Of a stretch of 26,334 nucleotides of DNA, positions 12,232-19,416 are shown piece by piece (the stretch's first letter is position 1; every line of letters starts with the position of its first letter). The position numbers and the translations under genes were made by a program. The notes beneath the pieces are model-generated. The model did no database searches, was not told where the DNA came from, and worked only from the letters and a program-made list of their open reading frames with translations. The DNA comes from Kiritimatiellia bacterium (lineage in GTDB: Bacteria > Verrucomicrobiota > Kiritimatiellia > RFP12 > UBA1067): positions 1 through 26,334 of the forward strand of contig JAEDMC010000011.1 of the NCBI GenBank assembly GCA_016303225.1, read 5' to 3'.

Positions 12232-13998
12232 ATGAACAAGACAGAGAAGTTGATTTGCCTGGTACTGGGCGCAGTGCTCGCGTGGTACATCTTCAGCGAG
12301 ATGGGAAAATCGAAAGAAGCCGCGAAGCAGGCGGCCCTCGCCCAGACGGAGATAGCGTCGAACAGGGTCGATAGGGCCGCTCGTGAGGATAGTGATTCTA
12401 GTAGCTCTAGCAATTCTAGTGTTTCTAGTGCTTCTGGTGTCGCTCGTGCCCCTAAGGCCCTGGAAGCCGTCAGACCTTCCGTCCCCGAGAAGATCGTCAC
12501 GCTCGAGAACGATGAGGTGAAGCTCGAGCTCTCGACCTGGGGCGCGGTCGTCAAGAAGGTCACACTCAAGAAGTACGCAAAGGACTGCGGGCCGATCTCC
12601 GAGGAGAATCCGCCGGTCGTCCTTGACTTCTCCGATTCGCCGCTCGGCGCGGGCGAGACGGTCGAGGCGTTCGAGGCTTCTGAGGTGACGACCGAGGAGA
12701 AGTGCAACTTTGTCAAGTTCACAAGCGGTGCGAAGTCGCGTGAAATCCTTCTTATGAACCTGGACAGCTATAAGCTTCAGTTCCGTGATGTCGGCATGTC
12801 CGGTTCGATTTCGCTCGGTGCGATGCGTATGGGCGATTCGAAGAACGATCTCTTGTCGGTCGACAGCTGGGCGATGGACGCGGGCAAGGGCAAACCGGGC
12901 GTCATCCATCACGGCGACGATGATTCGCCTTTGAAGCCGTATCTTGTCGGCGGGCTCTCCGGCGGTTGCAGCGGATCGAAGTCCGCGGCGGGAATGCCGG
13001 AGGAGACGACGGTCGAGTATCCGGGGGCGCAGACGTGGATCGCGGTCAAGAACCGATTCTTCGTGACGGCACTTGCCTCGTGCACAGAGGGGAACGCCGG
13101 TTTCTCGGCGACGGTGAAGCGCGACATGGGCGCGGCGAACTACAAGCCCGAGAGCGTATCCGTTTCGGTGAACTTCAAGGGCGATGTGACGAAGCGCACG
13201 ACGACGTTCTTCGTGGGGCCCAAGAAGCAGTCGCTTCTCTGGGATCTCGGGATGAAGGACGTGATGGAGTTCGGCATGTGGCGGTGGCTCTGCTATCCGC
13301 TCGTGTGGGTCTTGAATCTCTTCAACGGATGGATTCCGAACTTCGGCGTCGCGATCATCCTCCTGACGATCCTCGTCCGTCTTCTCTTCTGGCCGCTGAC
13401 GCGCAAGTCGACGGAGGGCATGAAGAAGATGCAGGAGCTCCAGCCGCTCATGAAGGAGATTCAGGCGAAGTACAAGGACAATCCGCAGCGGCTCCAGCAG
13501 GAGACGTGGCATCTGTACCGCGAGAAGAAGGTGAATCCGATGAGCTCGTGCCTGCCGATGCTCATTCAGATTCCGGTGTTCATCGCGCTCTTCAACGTGC
13601 TTCGTTCGGCGGTCGAGCTCCGCTACGCGCCGTTCCTGTGGATTGCGGACCTCTCCGAGCCGGAAGGGCTCTTCGCGAGCTGGTTCCCGTTCGGTGGACT
13701 CAACCTGCTGCCGATCCTGATGGCGGTCTCGACCGCGCTCCAGAGCTACTTCACGCCCTCGACGGGCGACAAGAAGCAGCAGCAGATGATGATGGTCATG
13801 ATGCCGGCGATGATGCTCATCATGTTCTACTCGTTCCCGTCCGCCCTCAGCCTCTACTGGTTCCTCTCGAACATCTTCTCGATCGTGCAGATGTGGCTGA
13901 TCCGCCGCCAGACCGCGGCGAAGCAGGCCGAGATGCTGACACCCGAGGTGATTGATCCGCCTGTCACTCGTCAGATGAAGCGTCATGGAACGGTTTGA
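12232..13998 (+). CDS. yidC: Membrane protein insertase YidC
   Basis: YidC inserts and folds inner-membrane proteins, alone or with Sec. The 588-residue Gram-negative form has an N-terminal membrane anchor (about residues 7-24), a periplasmic linker, a beta-rich P1 domain (about 85-335) and the conserved five-helix insertase core from about 345 to the end. Core features include V-A-I-I-L-L-T-I-L-V-R with the hydrophilic-groove Arg, the cytoplasmic hairpin M-K-x-M-Q-x-L-Q-P, and P-M-L-I-Q-I-P-V-F-I-A-L-F. A serine-rich stretch (residues 54-71) in the linker is encoded by a 9-bp repeat. AAAGG is the Shine-Dalgarno sequence. It overlaps the next gene by 14 bp. Confidence 0.95.
   Translation: MNKTEKLICLVLGAVLAWYIFSEMGKSKEAAKQAALAQTEIASNRVDRAAREDSDSSSSSNSSVSSASGVARAPKALEAVRPSVPEKIVTLENDEVKLELSTWGAVVKKVTLKKYAKDCGPISEENPPVVLDFSDSPLGAGETVEAFEASEVTTEEKCNFVKFTSGAKSREILLMNLDSYKLQFRDVGMSGSISLGAMRMGDSKNDLLSVDSWAMDAGKGKPGVIHHGDDDSPLKPYLVGGLSGGCSGSKSAAGMPEETTVEYPGAQTWIAVKNRFFVTALASCTEGNAGFSATVKRDMGAANYKPESVSVSVNFKGDVTKRTTTFFVGPKKQSLLWDLGMKDVMEFGMWRWLCYPLVWVLNLFNGWIPNFGVAIILLTILVRLLFWPLTRKSTEGMKKMQELQPLMKEIQAKYKDNPQRLQQETWHLYREKKVNPMSSCLPMLIQIPVFIALFNVLRSAVELRYAPFLWIADLSEPEGLFASWFPFGGLNLLPILMAVSTALQSYFTPSTGDKKQQQMMMVMMPAMMLIMFYSFPSALSLYWFLSNIFSIVQMWLIRRQTAAKQAEMLTPEVIDPPVTRQMKRHGTV
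12391..12444 (+). repeat. 9-bp tandem repeat (AGTGNTTCT) in the yidC linker
   Basis: Six 9-bp units: AGTGATTCT, AGTAGCTCT, AGCAATTCT, AGTGTTTCT, AGTGCTTCT, GGTGTCGCT. Unit borders create four closely spaced CTAG tetramers. The period is a multiple of 3, so it encodes a repeated S-x-S pattern, unlike the 7-bp arrays, which rotate frame. Confidence 0.92.
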
Positions 13999-15307
13999 GC
14001 TCGAGCCGAAGCTGAAGGAGGAAATCCGCGCCCGCGTGTTGGGCGAAGGCTTCATGAAGATCGTGCAGACCGTTCGGAGGAACGGCAAGCAGTTCAAGAT
14101 CGCGATGCGTCCGGTGGAGATCGGCGGGGAGAAGAAGTTCCAGGCCGAGATGACGGACGACGGACAGGTCCAGGTGAAGAACCTCGACATGAATGCTGCG
14201 GCGGAGGGGCTTGAGGAAATCATCGCCCAGCGCGGCGCACGCGACATGCACCTTATGACGGCGAAGGGCGATCTCCACATGCGCGTCACCAAGAAGGGCC
14301 ACGTGATGGTGACGAGGTCCGCCGAGATGGACCGTGTCGTCACCGTGCAGCCGCATGACCGCGTGAAGAAGCTGCCGCTGACGAGCTTCGACTCCGCGGC
14401 GCTCCTCAAGACGATCGGCCTCGCCGACGGCAGTGGGAAGATCCGCGCCTCGATGCGCGGGAAATATGATCAGGTCAACGAGTTTCTGAAGGTCGTCAAG
14501 GAGACGGTGCAGCCGACGGACGAGCCGTTCACCGTAGTGGATTGCGGATGCGGAAAGGCGTATCTCACGATCTCGCTGTACTTCTACCTGACGGAGGTGC
14601 TGAAGTTCCCGAATGTGAAGGTGATCGGGATCGGCCGTCGGAGTGATGTCGTTGCCGCGGCGAAGAAGATGGCTGCGCAGTTGGATGTGGCGGACAGGGT
14701 GTTGTTCGTTGAGGCCGACCCGAATGAATTTCAGATTTCAGATCTCAAATCTCAAATTGACGACTCTGTGACTTCTCAATCGAACAATCGAACAGTCGAA
14801 CAATCGAACATTCGTACAATCGAACATTCGAACAAAGTCTCCATGGTTGTTTCGCTTCATGCGTGCGATACGGCGACGGACGAGGCGCTGGCGAAAGGCG
14901 TCGAGTGGAAGGCGCGGTATATTCTGTCCGCGCCGTGTTGTCAGCACGAGCTGCAAAAGATGATCGGGGTTAGGGATCGGGGTTCGGGGATCAGGGTGAG
15001 AGGCGATGATGATTTTGCGGGGTTGCTGCGGCAATCGATTCTGCGGGAGCGGCTGTGCGACATCCTGACCGATTCGTTCCGGGCGATGATTCTCCGCATC
15101 CTCGGGTTCAAGGTGCAGGTCATCGAGTTCGTGTCGAGTGAGGCGACGGCAAGGAACATCATGCTCAAGTGCGAGTATGGGGTGAAGCCGGGTCAGCCGG
15201 GTCCGATCGGCGAGTACCTGAACCTGCGCGATTACTGGAAGGTGACGCCGTGGTTGGAGACGCGGCTTGAAAAGCTGCTCGGCAAGTATTTCGAGCGGTA
15301 TGACTAA
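13985..15307 (+). CDS. SAM-dependent methyltransferase, PF13679 (Methyltransf_32) type
   Basis: A 440-residue protein. Residues 1-130 form an N-terminal domain I do not recognise. Residues 119-175 carry the H-D-R-x-K-K-L-P and M-R-G-K-Y-D-Q-V-N-E-F segment typical of this family. The Rossmann SAM motif is V-V-D-C-G-C-G-K-A-Y-L-T (184-195), followed by G-I-G-R, an S-L-H-A-C-D-T-A-T-D motif, and S-A-P-C-C-Q-H-E-L (315-323). The family includes METTL25-like proteins; bacterial substrates are not known to me, though RNA is plausible. The gene sits where jag/khpB often follows yidC. Three different repeat arrays (14730-14757, 14775-14836, 14963-14996) are inserted in frame between the SAM fold strands. 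It overlaps yidC by 14 bp. Confidence 0.8.
   Translation: MERFELEPKLKEEIRARVLGEGFMKIVQTVRRNGKQFKIAMRPVEIGGEKKFQAEMTDDGQVQVKNLDMNAAAEGLEEIIAQRGARDMHLMTAKGDLHMRVTKKGHVMVTRSAEMDRVVTVQPHDRVKKLPLTSFDSAALLKTIGLADGSGKIRASMRGKYDQVNEFLKVVKETVQPTDEPFTVVDCGCGKAYLTISLYFYLTEVLKFPNVKVIGIGRRSDVVAAAKKMAAQLDVADRVLFVEADPNEFQISDLKSQIDDSVTSQSNNRTVEQSNIRTIEHSNKVSMVVSLHACDTATDEALAKGVEWKARYILSAPCCQHELQKMIGVRDRGSGIRVRGDDDFAGLLRQSILRERLCDILTDSFRAMILRILGFKVQVIEFVSSEATARNIMLKCEYGVKPGQPGPIGEYLNLRDYWKVTPWLETRLEKLLGKYFERYD
14730..14757 (+). repeat. In-frame 7-bp array (TTCAGAT / CTCAAAT) in the methyltransferase gene
   Basis: Exactly four units: TTCAGAT, TTCAGAT, CTCAAAT, CTCAAAT. It encodes F-Q-I-S-D-L-K-S-Q-I, the same peptide frame as in rhaT and lysA. 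Confidence 0.95.
14775..14836 (+). repeat. In-frame 8-bp array (AACAATCG) in the methyltransferase gene
   Basis: Seven units of 8 bp, including AACAATCG (several), AACAGTCG, AACATTCG and TACAATCG. It encodes S-N-N-R-T-V-E-Q-S-N-I-R-T-I-E-H-S-N. It is related to 313-338. Confidence 0.95.
14963..14996 (+). repeat. In-frame 7-bp array (ATCGGGG) in the methyltransferase gene
   Basis: Units ATCGGGG, TTAGGG (6 bp), ATCGGGG, TTCGGGG, ATCAGGG. It encodes I-G-V-R-D-R-G-S-G-I-R-V-R directly after the conserved C-C-Q-H-E-L. The same family is in the U32 gene at 25923. Confidence 0.9.
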
Positions 15308-16201
15308 ATGAATCTCGATCTATTGCGAGAGCGAGCGAAGATCGTACAGGCGATTCGGCGTTTCTTTGACGAGCGGGAATTTGTCGAAGTCGAGACGGCA
15401 GTACGCATTCCCGCACCGGCTCCGGAGGAGCACATTGACTGTCCGCCTGTCGTTGGGGGCGGATATTTGCGCGCATCGCCCGAGTTGCAGATGAAGAAGC
15501 TGCTGGCCGCGGGGATGGACAAGATCTATCAGATTGGTCCGTGTTTCCGTGAGGGCGAAAGGGGCTCGCGGCACAATCCCGAGTTCACGATGATTGAGTG
15601 GTATCGGCGTGGGGCGAATTATCTGGACATCAAGAGGGACTTGGAAAGTCTGCTTGAAGGGCTGGTTGTAGCGGATTGTCGTAGTGGTAGAGCGGAGGGA
15701 GAAAACATTTTACTGCGTGTCCGCAACGCCTACCTGCGCTATGCCGGGTGGGACCCGTGGGAAGGCGACTGGGATCAAGATCGATTTGACTTCGACATGG
15801 CGACGAAGATCGAGCCTGCGATCAAAGAGCTCGGCGGCGGCGTCTTCTTGATGGACTATCCGCCTCAAGCCGCCTCTCTCGCCAAGCTGACCACAGCTCT
15901 ACCAACTACCAACAACCCACGACCAACGACCTATGCCGAACGCTGGGAGTTCTATTGGGATGGAATGGAGCTGGCGAATTGCTTTACTGAACTTTGTGAT
16001 CGTGACGAGCAGAAATTGCGGTTTGAAAAAGCGAAAGAGGCGCGTAAATTGCTAAAAGAGGCTGATTATCCGATAGACAGCGAATTTATTGATTGCTTGC
16101 CAAAGATTGAAAATGCGGCTGGCGTTGCGTTGGGGGTTGATCGTCTTGTCATGGTTTTGACGAAGATGAAAGAAATCTCCGCTGTTCGCGCTCAAATATG
16201 A
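15308..16201 (+). CDS. epmA: EF-P-(R)-beta-lysine ligase EpmA (GenX/PoxA)
   Basis: EpmA, a paralogue of class II lysyl-tRNA synthetase without an anticodon domain, attaches (beta-)lysine to elongation factor P. At 297 residues it has only the catalytic domain. Motif 2 is C-F-R-E-G-E-R-G-S-R-H-N-P-E-F-T-M-I-E-W-Y, the E-L-A-N-C-F segment binds the substrate side, and motif 3 is G-V-A-L-G-V-D-R-L-V-M near the C-terminus. epmB and efp are not in the window. A CTACCAA array (15899-15933) is inserted in frame after P-P-Q-A-A-S-L-A-K-L, where the family has a short loop before E-R-W-E-F-Y. The TGA stop is the first part of the rpoD extended -10 element. Confidence 0.92.
   Translation: MNLDLLRERAKIVQAIRRFFDEREFVEVETAVRIPAPAPEEHIDCPPVVGGGYLRASPELQMKKLLAAGMDKIYQIGPCFREGERGSRHNPEFTMIEWYRRGANYLDIKRDLESLLEGLVVADCRSGRAEGENILLRVRNAYLRYAGWDPWEGDWDQDRFDFDMATKIEPAIKELGGGVFLMDYPPQAASLAKLTTALPTTNNPRPTTYAERWEFYWDGMELANCFTELCDRDEQKLRFEKAKEARKLLKEADYPIDSEFIDCLPKIENAAGVALGVDRLVMVLTKMKEISAVRAQI
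15899..15933 (+). repeat. In-frame 7-bp array (CTACCAA) in epmA
   Basis: Five units: CTACCAA, CTACCAA, CAACCCA, CGACCAA, CGACCTA. It encodes L-P-T-T-N-N-P-R-P-T-T-Y, close to the cyclic peptide L-P-T-T-N-Y-Q expected from a pure array. Confidence 0.92.
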
Positions 16202-16207
16202 TATACT
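16199..16207 (+). promoter_or_regulatory. rpoD upstream promoter (extended -10 TGATATACT)
   Basis: TATACT at 16202-16207 with TG at 16199-16200. The TGA of this motif is also the epmA stop codon. No -35 is evident. Confidence 0.5.
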
Positions 16208-16215
16208 ACACAAAA

Positions 16216-16247
16216 CACTTGACAAAGTGCAGGTGGGTGAATTGTAG
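16216..16247 (+). promoter_or_regulatory. rpoD proximal promoter with a dyad over the -35
   Basis: A perfect -35 TTGACA (16219-16224) is followed after 17 bp by a weak -10 TTGTAG (16242-16247). CACTT (16216-16220) and AAGTG (16225-16229) form a dyad centred on the -35, a possible operator. The Shine-Dalgarno GGAG is at 16251-16254. Confidence 0.5.
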
Positions 16248-16259
16248 ACTGGAGACAAT

Positions 16260-18305
16260 ATGGCCAAGGCGAAGAAGATCGTAAAGAAGGTTGAGACGAA
16301 TAAGGCGGGCAAGAAGTCTGCCGTCAAGAAGCCTCTTGCGAAGAGCGAGACTGAGGAGAAGAATGTTTGGGGCGAGAAAGACAAGCAGACGATTGCCAAG
16401 AAAGTCTCGAAAGTTGAAAGGCCGAAGCGCCGCGTGAGTGATGAAGATGGGGACGATCTGCCGCCTGAAGACGTAGACGAAGTCGAAGCGGCGACGTTGG
16501 ACGCGGAGTCGCTGGCGGCGGAAGTCGAGCGAACGGAGTCCAAGGCGAATGATGCGGCGGGCGAGGAGGCGGCCGCTCAGGCGCCGTTGCCGGTTGCAGC
16601 TGAAGACGAGTCGGCGGACGCATCCGACGCCGATACCATCCTTCCGTCCATGGAAGGCATGTCGATTTTGCGAGAGACCGAACTCAACGACGTCATTCAG
16701 GACGTGAAGCGTCGCAGCGAGGCCAACGGCGGGTACATCACCTATGAGGAGCTGAACCAGATTCTGCCGTCCACCATCGTGGATGCGATTCAGTCCGACA
16801 AGTACCTGAAGATCCTTGAGGCTCTGGGTGTGCAGGTGATCCGCGAAGAAGATGTCAAGAGGTACTTGGAGGCGAAAAGCGCCAAGCCGACCGATCCGAA
16901 GGCTCGTGCGACGGAGATGATCGAAGATCCGATCCGCATGTACCTGCATCAGATGGGGCAGGTGCAGTTGCTGAAGCGTGAGGAAGAGGTCGAGATCTGC
17001 GCGGTCATTGAAGAGGCGGAGACGAAGACGCGCGACATGTTCAACCGCTTCCTCTTCGCGCCGTCAATGTACGCGTCGCTGCTGGACAAGCTGGAAGGTC
17101 AGGGCGAGCGTTTCGACCGCATTGTCACGGACAAGTTCGACGACAATCGCGACGCCTACATGGAACTCATCCCGCAGTTCCGCAAGGAGATCAAGGACGT
17201 CGACAAGCGTCTTCGCGAGGCGAGTGCGAAATATCTCGCCGAAATTGCGAAGAAGCATCCGTCGCCGACTGCGGTCCGCGGAGCCGAGAAGGCGCTGAAG
17301 AACGCCCGGGAGGCGCTCCGCCAGTGCTTTGACGACCTGAGCTACAAGCAGAAGGTCCTCGAGACGCTGTGCGCGGAGGCGGACGAGCGCATCTACCTGC
17401 CGTATCGCGCCTTAGTGTCGAAGCAGGCCCAGCTCCTGACGCTCCGTGCATCGAAGAAGCGTGATCACGACCTCAAGCTCGTGAGGGAGAAGATGGCGCG
17501 GCTAGAGGCGCTTTTCGGCATGTCCGGAGAGGAGTTCGTGACGACGTTCTCCGAGCTCCGCAAGGTGCTGAAGGCCGGACAGATCGCCCGTACGAAGATG
17601 GTCGAGGCGAACCTCCGTCTCGTCATTTCGATCGTCAAGAAGTACATGAATCGCGGGCTCTCGTTCCTCGACCTCATCCAGGAGGGCAACACCGGCCTCA
17701 TGAAGGCGGTTGAGAAGTTCGAGTACAAGCGGGGCTACAAGTTCTCGACCTATGCCACGTGGTGGATTCGTCAGGCGGCGACGCGTGCGATCGCCGACCA
17801 GGCGCGCACGATCCGCATCCCCGTGCACATGATCGAGACCATTAACAAGCTCATGCGTGTCCAGAAGCGGCTGATCCAGAAGCTCGGTCGCGAGCCGAAC
17901 GAGCTGGAGCTGTCGAAGGAAATGGACATCCCCGTTGACCAGGTGCGTGCCGTCAAGCGCATGGCCCAGCAGCCGATTTCGCTGCAGTCGAAGGTTGGCG
18001 ACAATGATGACGCGCATTATGGCGATTTCATCCCTGACTTGTCGAGCGAAAATCCCTTTGAGGTCACCGAGGGGCATTTGCTCAAGGAACGCCTGCGTGA
18101 GATTCTCAACACGCTGACGGACCGCGAGCGGCAGGTCGTGGACTTCAGGTTCGGCCTTTCCGACGGGTACAGCCGTACCCTCGAGGAAGTCGGCCGCCTG
18201 TTCAACGTGACCCGCGAACGCATTCGTCAGATCGAGGCGAAGGCGCTGCGCAAACTCCGCCATCCGAGCCGGATGAAATCGCTCGGAGACTATCGCAACA
18301 GCTGA
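16260..18305 (+). CDS. rpoD: Primary sigma factor RpoD (sigma-70)
   Basis: The main promoter-recognition subunit of RNA polymerase, 681 residues. After a Lys/Ala-rich N-terminal extension (about 1-120) comes region 1.1 (I-Q-D-V-K-R-R-S-E-A-N-G-G-Y-I-T-Y-E-E-L-N), then region 1.2 (D-P-I-R-M-Y-L-H-Q-M-G), a long non-conserved region, region 2 (L-R-L-V-I-S-I-V-K-K-Y, D-L-I-Q-E-G-N-T-G-L-M, Y-A-T-W-W-I-R-Q-A-A-T-R-A-I-A-D-Q), region 3, and region 4 with the helix-turn-helix T-L-E-E-V-G-R-L-F-N-V-T-R-E-R-I-R-Q-I-E. The intact region 2.3/2.4 fits recognition of the TGNTATAAT-type elements found across this window. The lysine-rich N-terminal tail is longer than usual. Confidence 0.97.
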   Translation: MAKAKKIVKKVETNKAGKKSAVKKPLAKSETEEKNVWGEKDKQTIAKKVSKVERPKRRVSDEDGDDLPPEDVDEVEAATLDAESLAAEVERTESKANDAAGEEAAAQAPLPVAAEDESADASDADTILPSMEGMSILRETELNDVIQDVKRRSEANGGYITYEELNQILPSTIVDAIQSDKYLKILEALGVQVIREEDVKRYLEAKSAKPTDPKARATEMIEDPIRMYLHQMGQVQLLKREEEVEICAVIEEAETKTRDMFNRFLFAPSMYASLLDKLEGQGERFDRIVTDKFDDNRDAYMELIPQFRKEIKDVDKRLREASAKYLAEIAKKHPSPTAVRGAEKALKNAREALRQCFDDLSYKQKVLETLCAEADERIYLPYRALVSKQAQLLTLRASKKRDHDLKLVREKMARLEALFGMSGEEFVTTFSELRKVLKAGQIARTKMVEANLRLVISIVKKYMNRGLSFLDLIQEGNTGLMKAVEKFEYKRGYKFSTYATWWIRQAATRAIADQARTIRIPVHMIETINKLMRVQKRLIQKLGREPNELELSKEMDIPVDQVRAVKRMAQQPISLQSKVGDNDDAHYGDFIPDLSSENPFEVTEGHLLKERLREILNTLTDRERQVVDFRFGLSDGYSRTLEEVGRLFNVTRERIRQIEAKALRKLRHPSRMKSLGDYRNS

Positions 18306-18314
18306 CGCCGCTGC

Positions 18315-18366
18315 GAAGGAAGAAGCAAGAAGGAATAAGTTAAGTAAGAAGTAGAGAAGGAGAAGA
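18315..18366 (+). repeat. Degenerate purine-rich 7-bp array (GAAGGAA / AGTAAGA)
   Basis: Units GAAGGAA, GAAGCAA, GAAGGAA, TAAGTTA, AGTAAGA, AGTAGAG, AAGGAGA fill the spacer between rpoD and the RRM gene. The last unit supplies the Shine-Dalgarno AAGGAG of the next gene. Confidence 0.75.
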
Positions 18367-18370
18367 AAGA

Positions 18371-18853
18371 ATGAACTGCTGTGTTAATGGAATGCTTGAG
18401 TTGTTCAAGAGCGGGGACACCCGGTGCTCTGCCATTGCGGTTGCCGTTGCGGCGTTTGTGCTGGGCCTGATAGTCATGTGCCTTGTGTGCAAGATCTGCT
18501 GCCCGTGCGGGAAGAAGTCGGGCAAGAAGGCCGACAGGCCGCAGAAGAAGGGCGAGGAGAAGCCCTTCGAGAAGCGCAAGCCCCATCCGGCTCCGGCGGA
18601 CGGCTCCGTCGAGATCTACGTCGGCAACCTCAGCTATGACATGACCGAGGACCAGCTCCGCAAGGAGTTTGAGGCCTATGGCAAGGTCAATTCCGCGCGG
18701 CTCATCACGAACCGCTTCAACGGCAAGTCCAAGGGTTACGGGTTTGTCCAGATGCCCGTGCGCGAAGAGGCCGAGAAGGCGGTTGCGGCGCTCAATGACA
18801 AGGACATTATGGGCCGCAAGATGCGCTGCAATGAGGCGAAGAACCTCATCTGA
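18371..18853 (+). CDS. Membrane-anchored RRM RNA-binding protein
   Basis: A 160-residue protein joining a membrane anchor to an RNA-recognition motif. Residues 20-40 form one hydrophobic helix. A Cys-rich border follows (C40, C43, C44, C46), then a Lys/Pro-rich linker (48-76), and a complete RRM at 79-157 with RNP2 I-Y-V-G-N-L (82-87) and RNP1 K-G-Y-G-F-V-Q-M (121-128). Positive charge after the helix places the RRM in the cytoplasm. Bacterial RRM proteins of this size are usually soluble and anchorless, so the fusion is uncommon. Shine-Dalgarno AAGGAG (18357-18362) supports ATG 18371; an internal start around residue 79 would give a plain RRM protein, but no ATG lies there. The yajL-like gene follows after 5 bp. 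Confidence 0.85.
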   Translation: MNCCVNGMLELFKSGDTRCSAIAVAVAAFVLGLIVMCLVCKICCPCGKKSGKKADRPQKKGEEKPFEKRKPHPAPADGSVEIYVGNLSYDMTEDQLRKEFEAYGKVNSARLITNRFNGKSKGYGFVQMPVREEAEKAVAALNDKDIMGRKMRCNEAKNLI

Positions 18854-18858
18854 TCGTT

Positions 18859-19416
18859 ATGGCAAAGGTCCTCATACCATTGGCGAACGGCTTCGAAGAC
18901 ATCGAGGCCGTCTCGATTGTTGACGTTCTGCGGCGCGGCGGCGTTGAGGTCGTGACGGCGTCCATCCACGGGACGCCAGGCGTTCGCAGCGCCCACGGCA
19001 TCGACATGAGGGCCGACGCCTTGTTCGACGACGTCGAGGACGACAACTTTGACGCGATCGTCCTTCCCGGAGGCGGGGAGGGAACGGAGAATCTCAAGGC
19101 TTGCGGGCCGTTGATTCGCCGTCTGCAGCGGCAGCATGAGGAGAATCGGCTGATCTGCGCCATTTGTGCTGCGCCGACGGTCCTTGTCGCAGCCGGCGTG
19201 CTGGACGAGGATGTTCACGTGACGTGCTATCCGACCTGTCAGATGGATCTTGACCGCGAGTGGTCGCCGGCCCCGGTTGTTTCCGACGGGATGATCATCA
19301 CGGGGCAGGCCCCCGGTTCGGCTCTGCTCTTTTCCCTTGTTGTCCTTCAGGCACTTGCGGGATCCCCAGTTGCCAAGAAGGTGGCGCGCGGCATGGTGAC
19401 AGATGTCCTCGACTGA
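18859..19416 (+). CDS. DJ-1/PfpI family protein (YajL-like)
   Basis: A 185-residue single-domain DJ-1 fold protein. The conserved glutamate is Glu16 in G-F-E-D-I-E-A-V, the nucleophile-elbow cysteine is Cys103 in A-I-C-A-A-P-T-V-L, and V-L-P-G-G-G marks the second core strand. The C-terminal half (G-M-I-I-T-G-Q-A-P-G-S-A) keeps the DJ-1 pattern. Proteins of this type are linked to oxidative stress protection and glyoxal metabolism; the precise activity is uncertain. It overlaps the ClC gene start by one base (TGATG). Confidence 0.9.
   Translation: MAKVLIPLANGFEDIEAVSIVDVLRRGGVEVVTASIHGTPGVRSAHGIDMRADALFDDVEDDNFDAIVLPGGGEGTENLKACGPLIRRLQRQHEENRLICAICAAPTVLVAAGVLDEDVHVTCYPTCQMDLDREWSPAPVVSDGMIITGQAPGSALLFSLVVLQALAGSPVAKKVARGMVTDVLD

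Noticed and set aside
11461..12240. Replication origin near rpmH
   Set aside because: rpmH-rnpA often lies near dnaA/oriC, but no DnaA-box cluster, AT-rich unwinding region or dnaA gene is visible here.
11665..14409. A 914-codon open frame on the minus strand opposite rnpA-yidD-yidC
   Set aside because: It is antisense to three well-recognised genes, has no domain pattern, and long minus-strand frames are expected opposite GC-rich codons with few antisense stops. The frames at 20919-22469 and 22693-24261 were rejected for the same reason.
14775..14836. CRISPR array
   Set aside because: Units are 8 bp with no spacers and lie within an open reading frame.
15662..15702. A further 7-bp array in epmA (TTGTAGC-like units)
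   Set aside because: Units are too divergent to hold a register by eye; it may be ordinary coding sequence.
15308..16201. Lysyl-tRNA synthetase
   Set aside because: Only the catalytic domain is present, starting at the synthetase core, with no anticodon-binding domain; length and motifs match EpmA.
19260..19415. Upstream extension of the ClC frame into the DJ-1 gene
   Set aside because: The extension is out-of-frame DJ-1 coding sequence and lacks family similarity; ATG 19416 at the TGATG overlap fits the ClC N-terminus.
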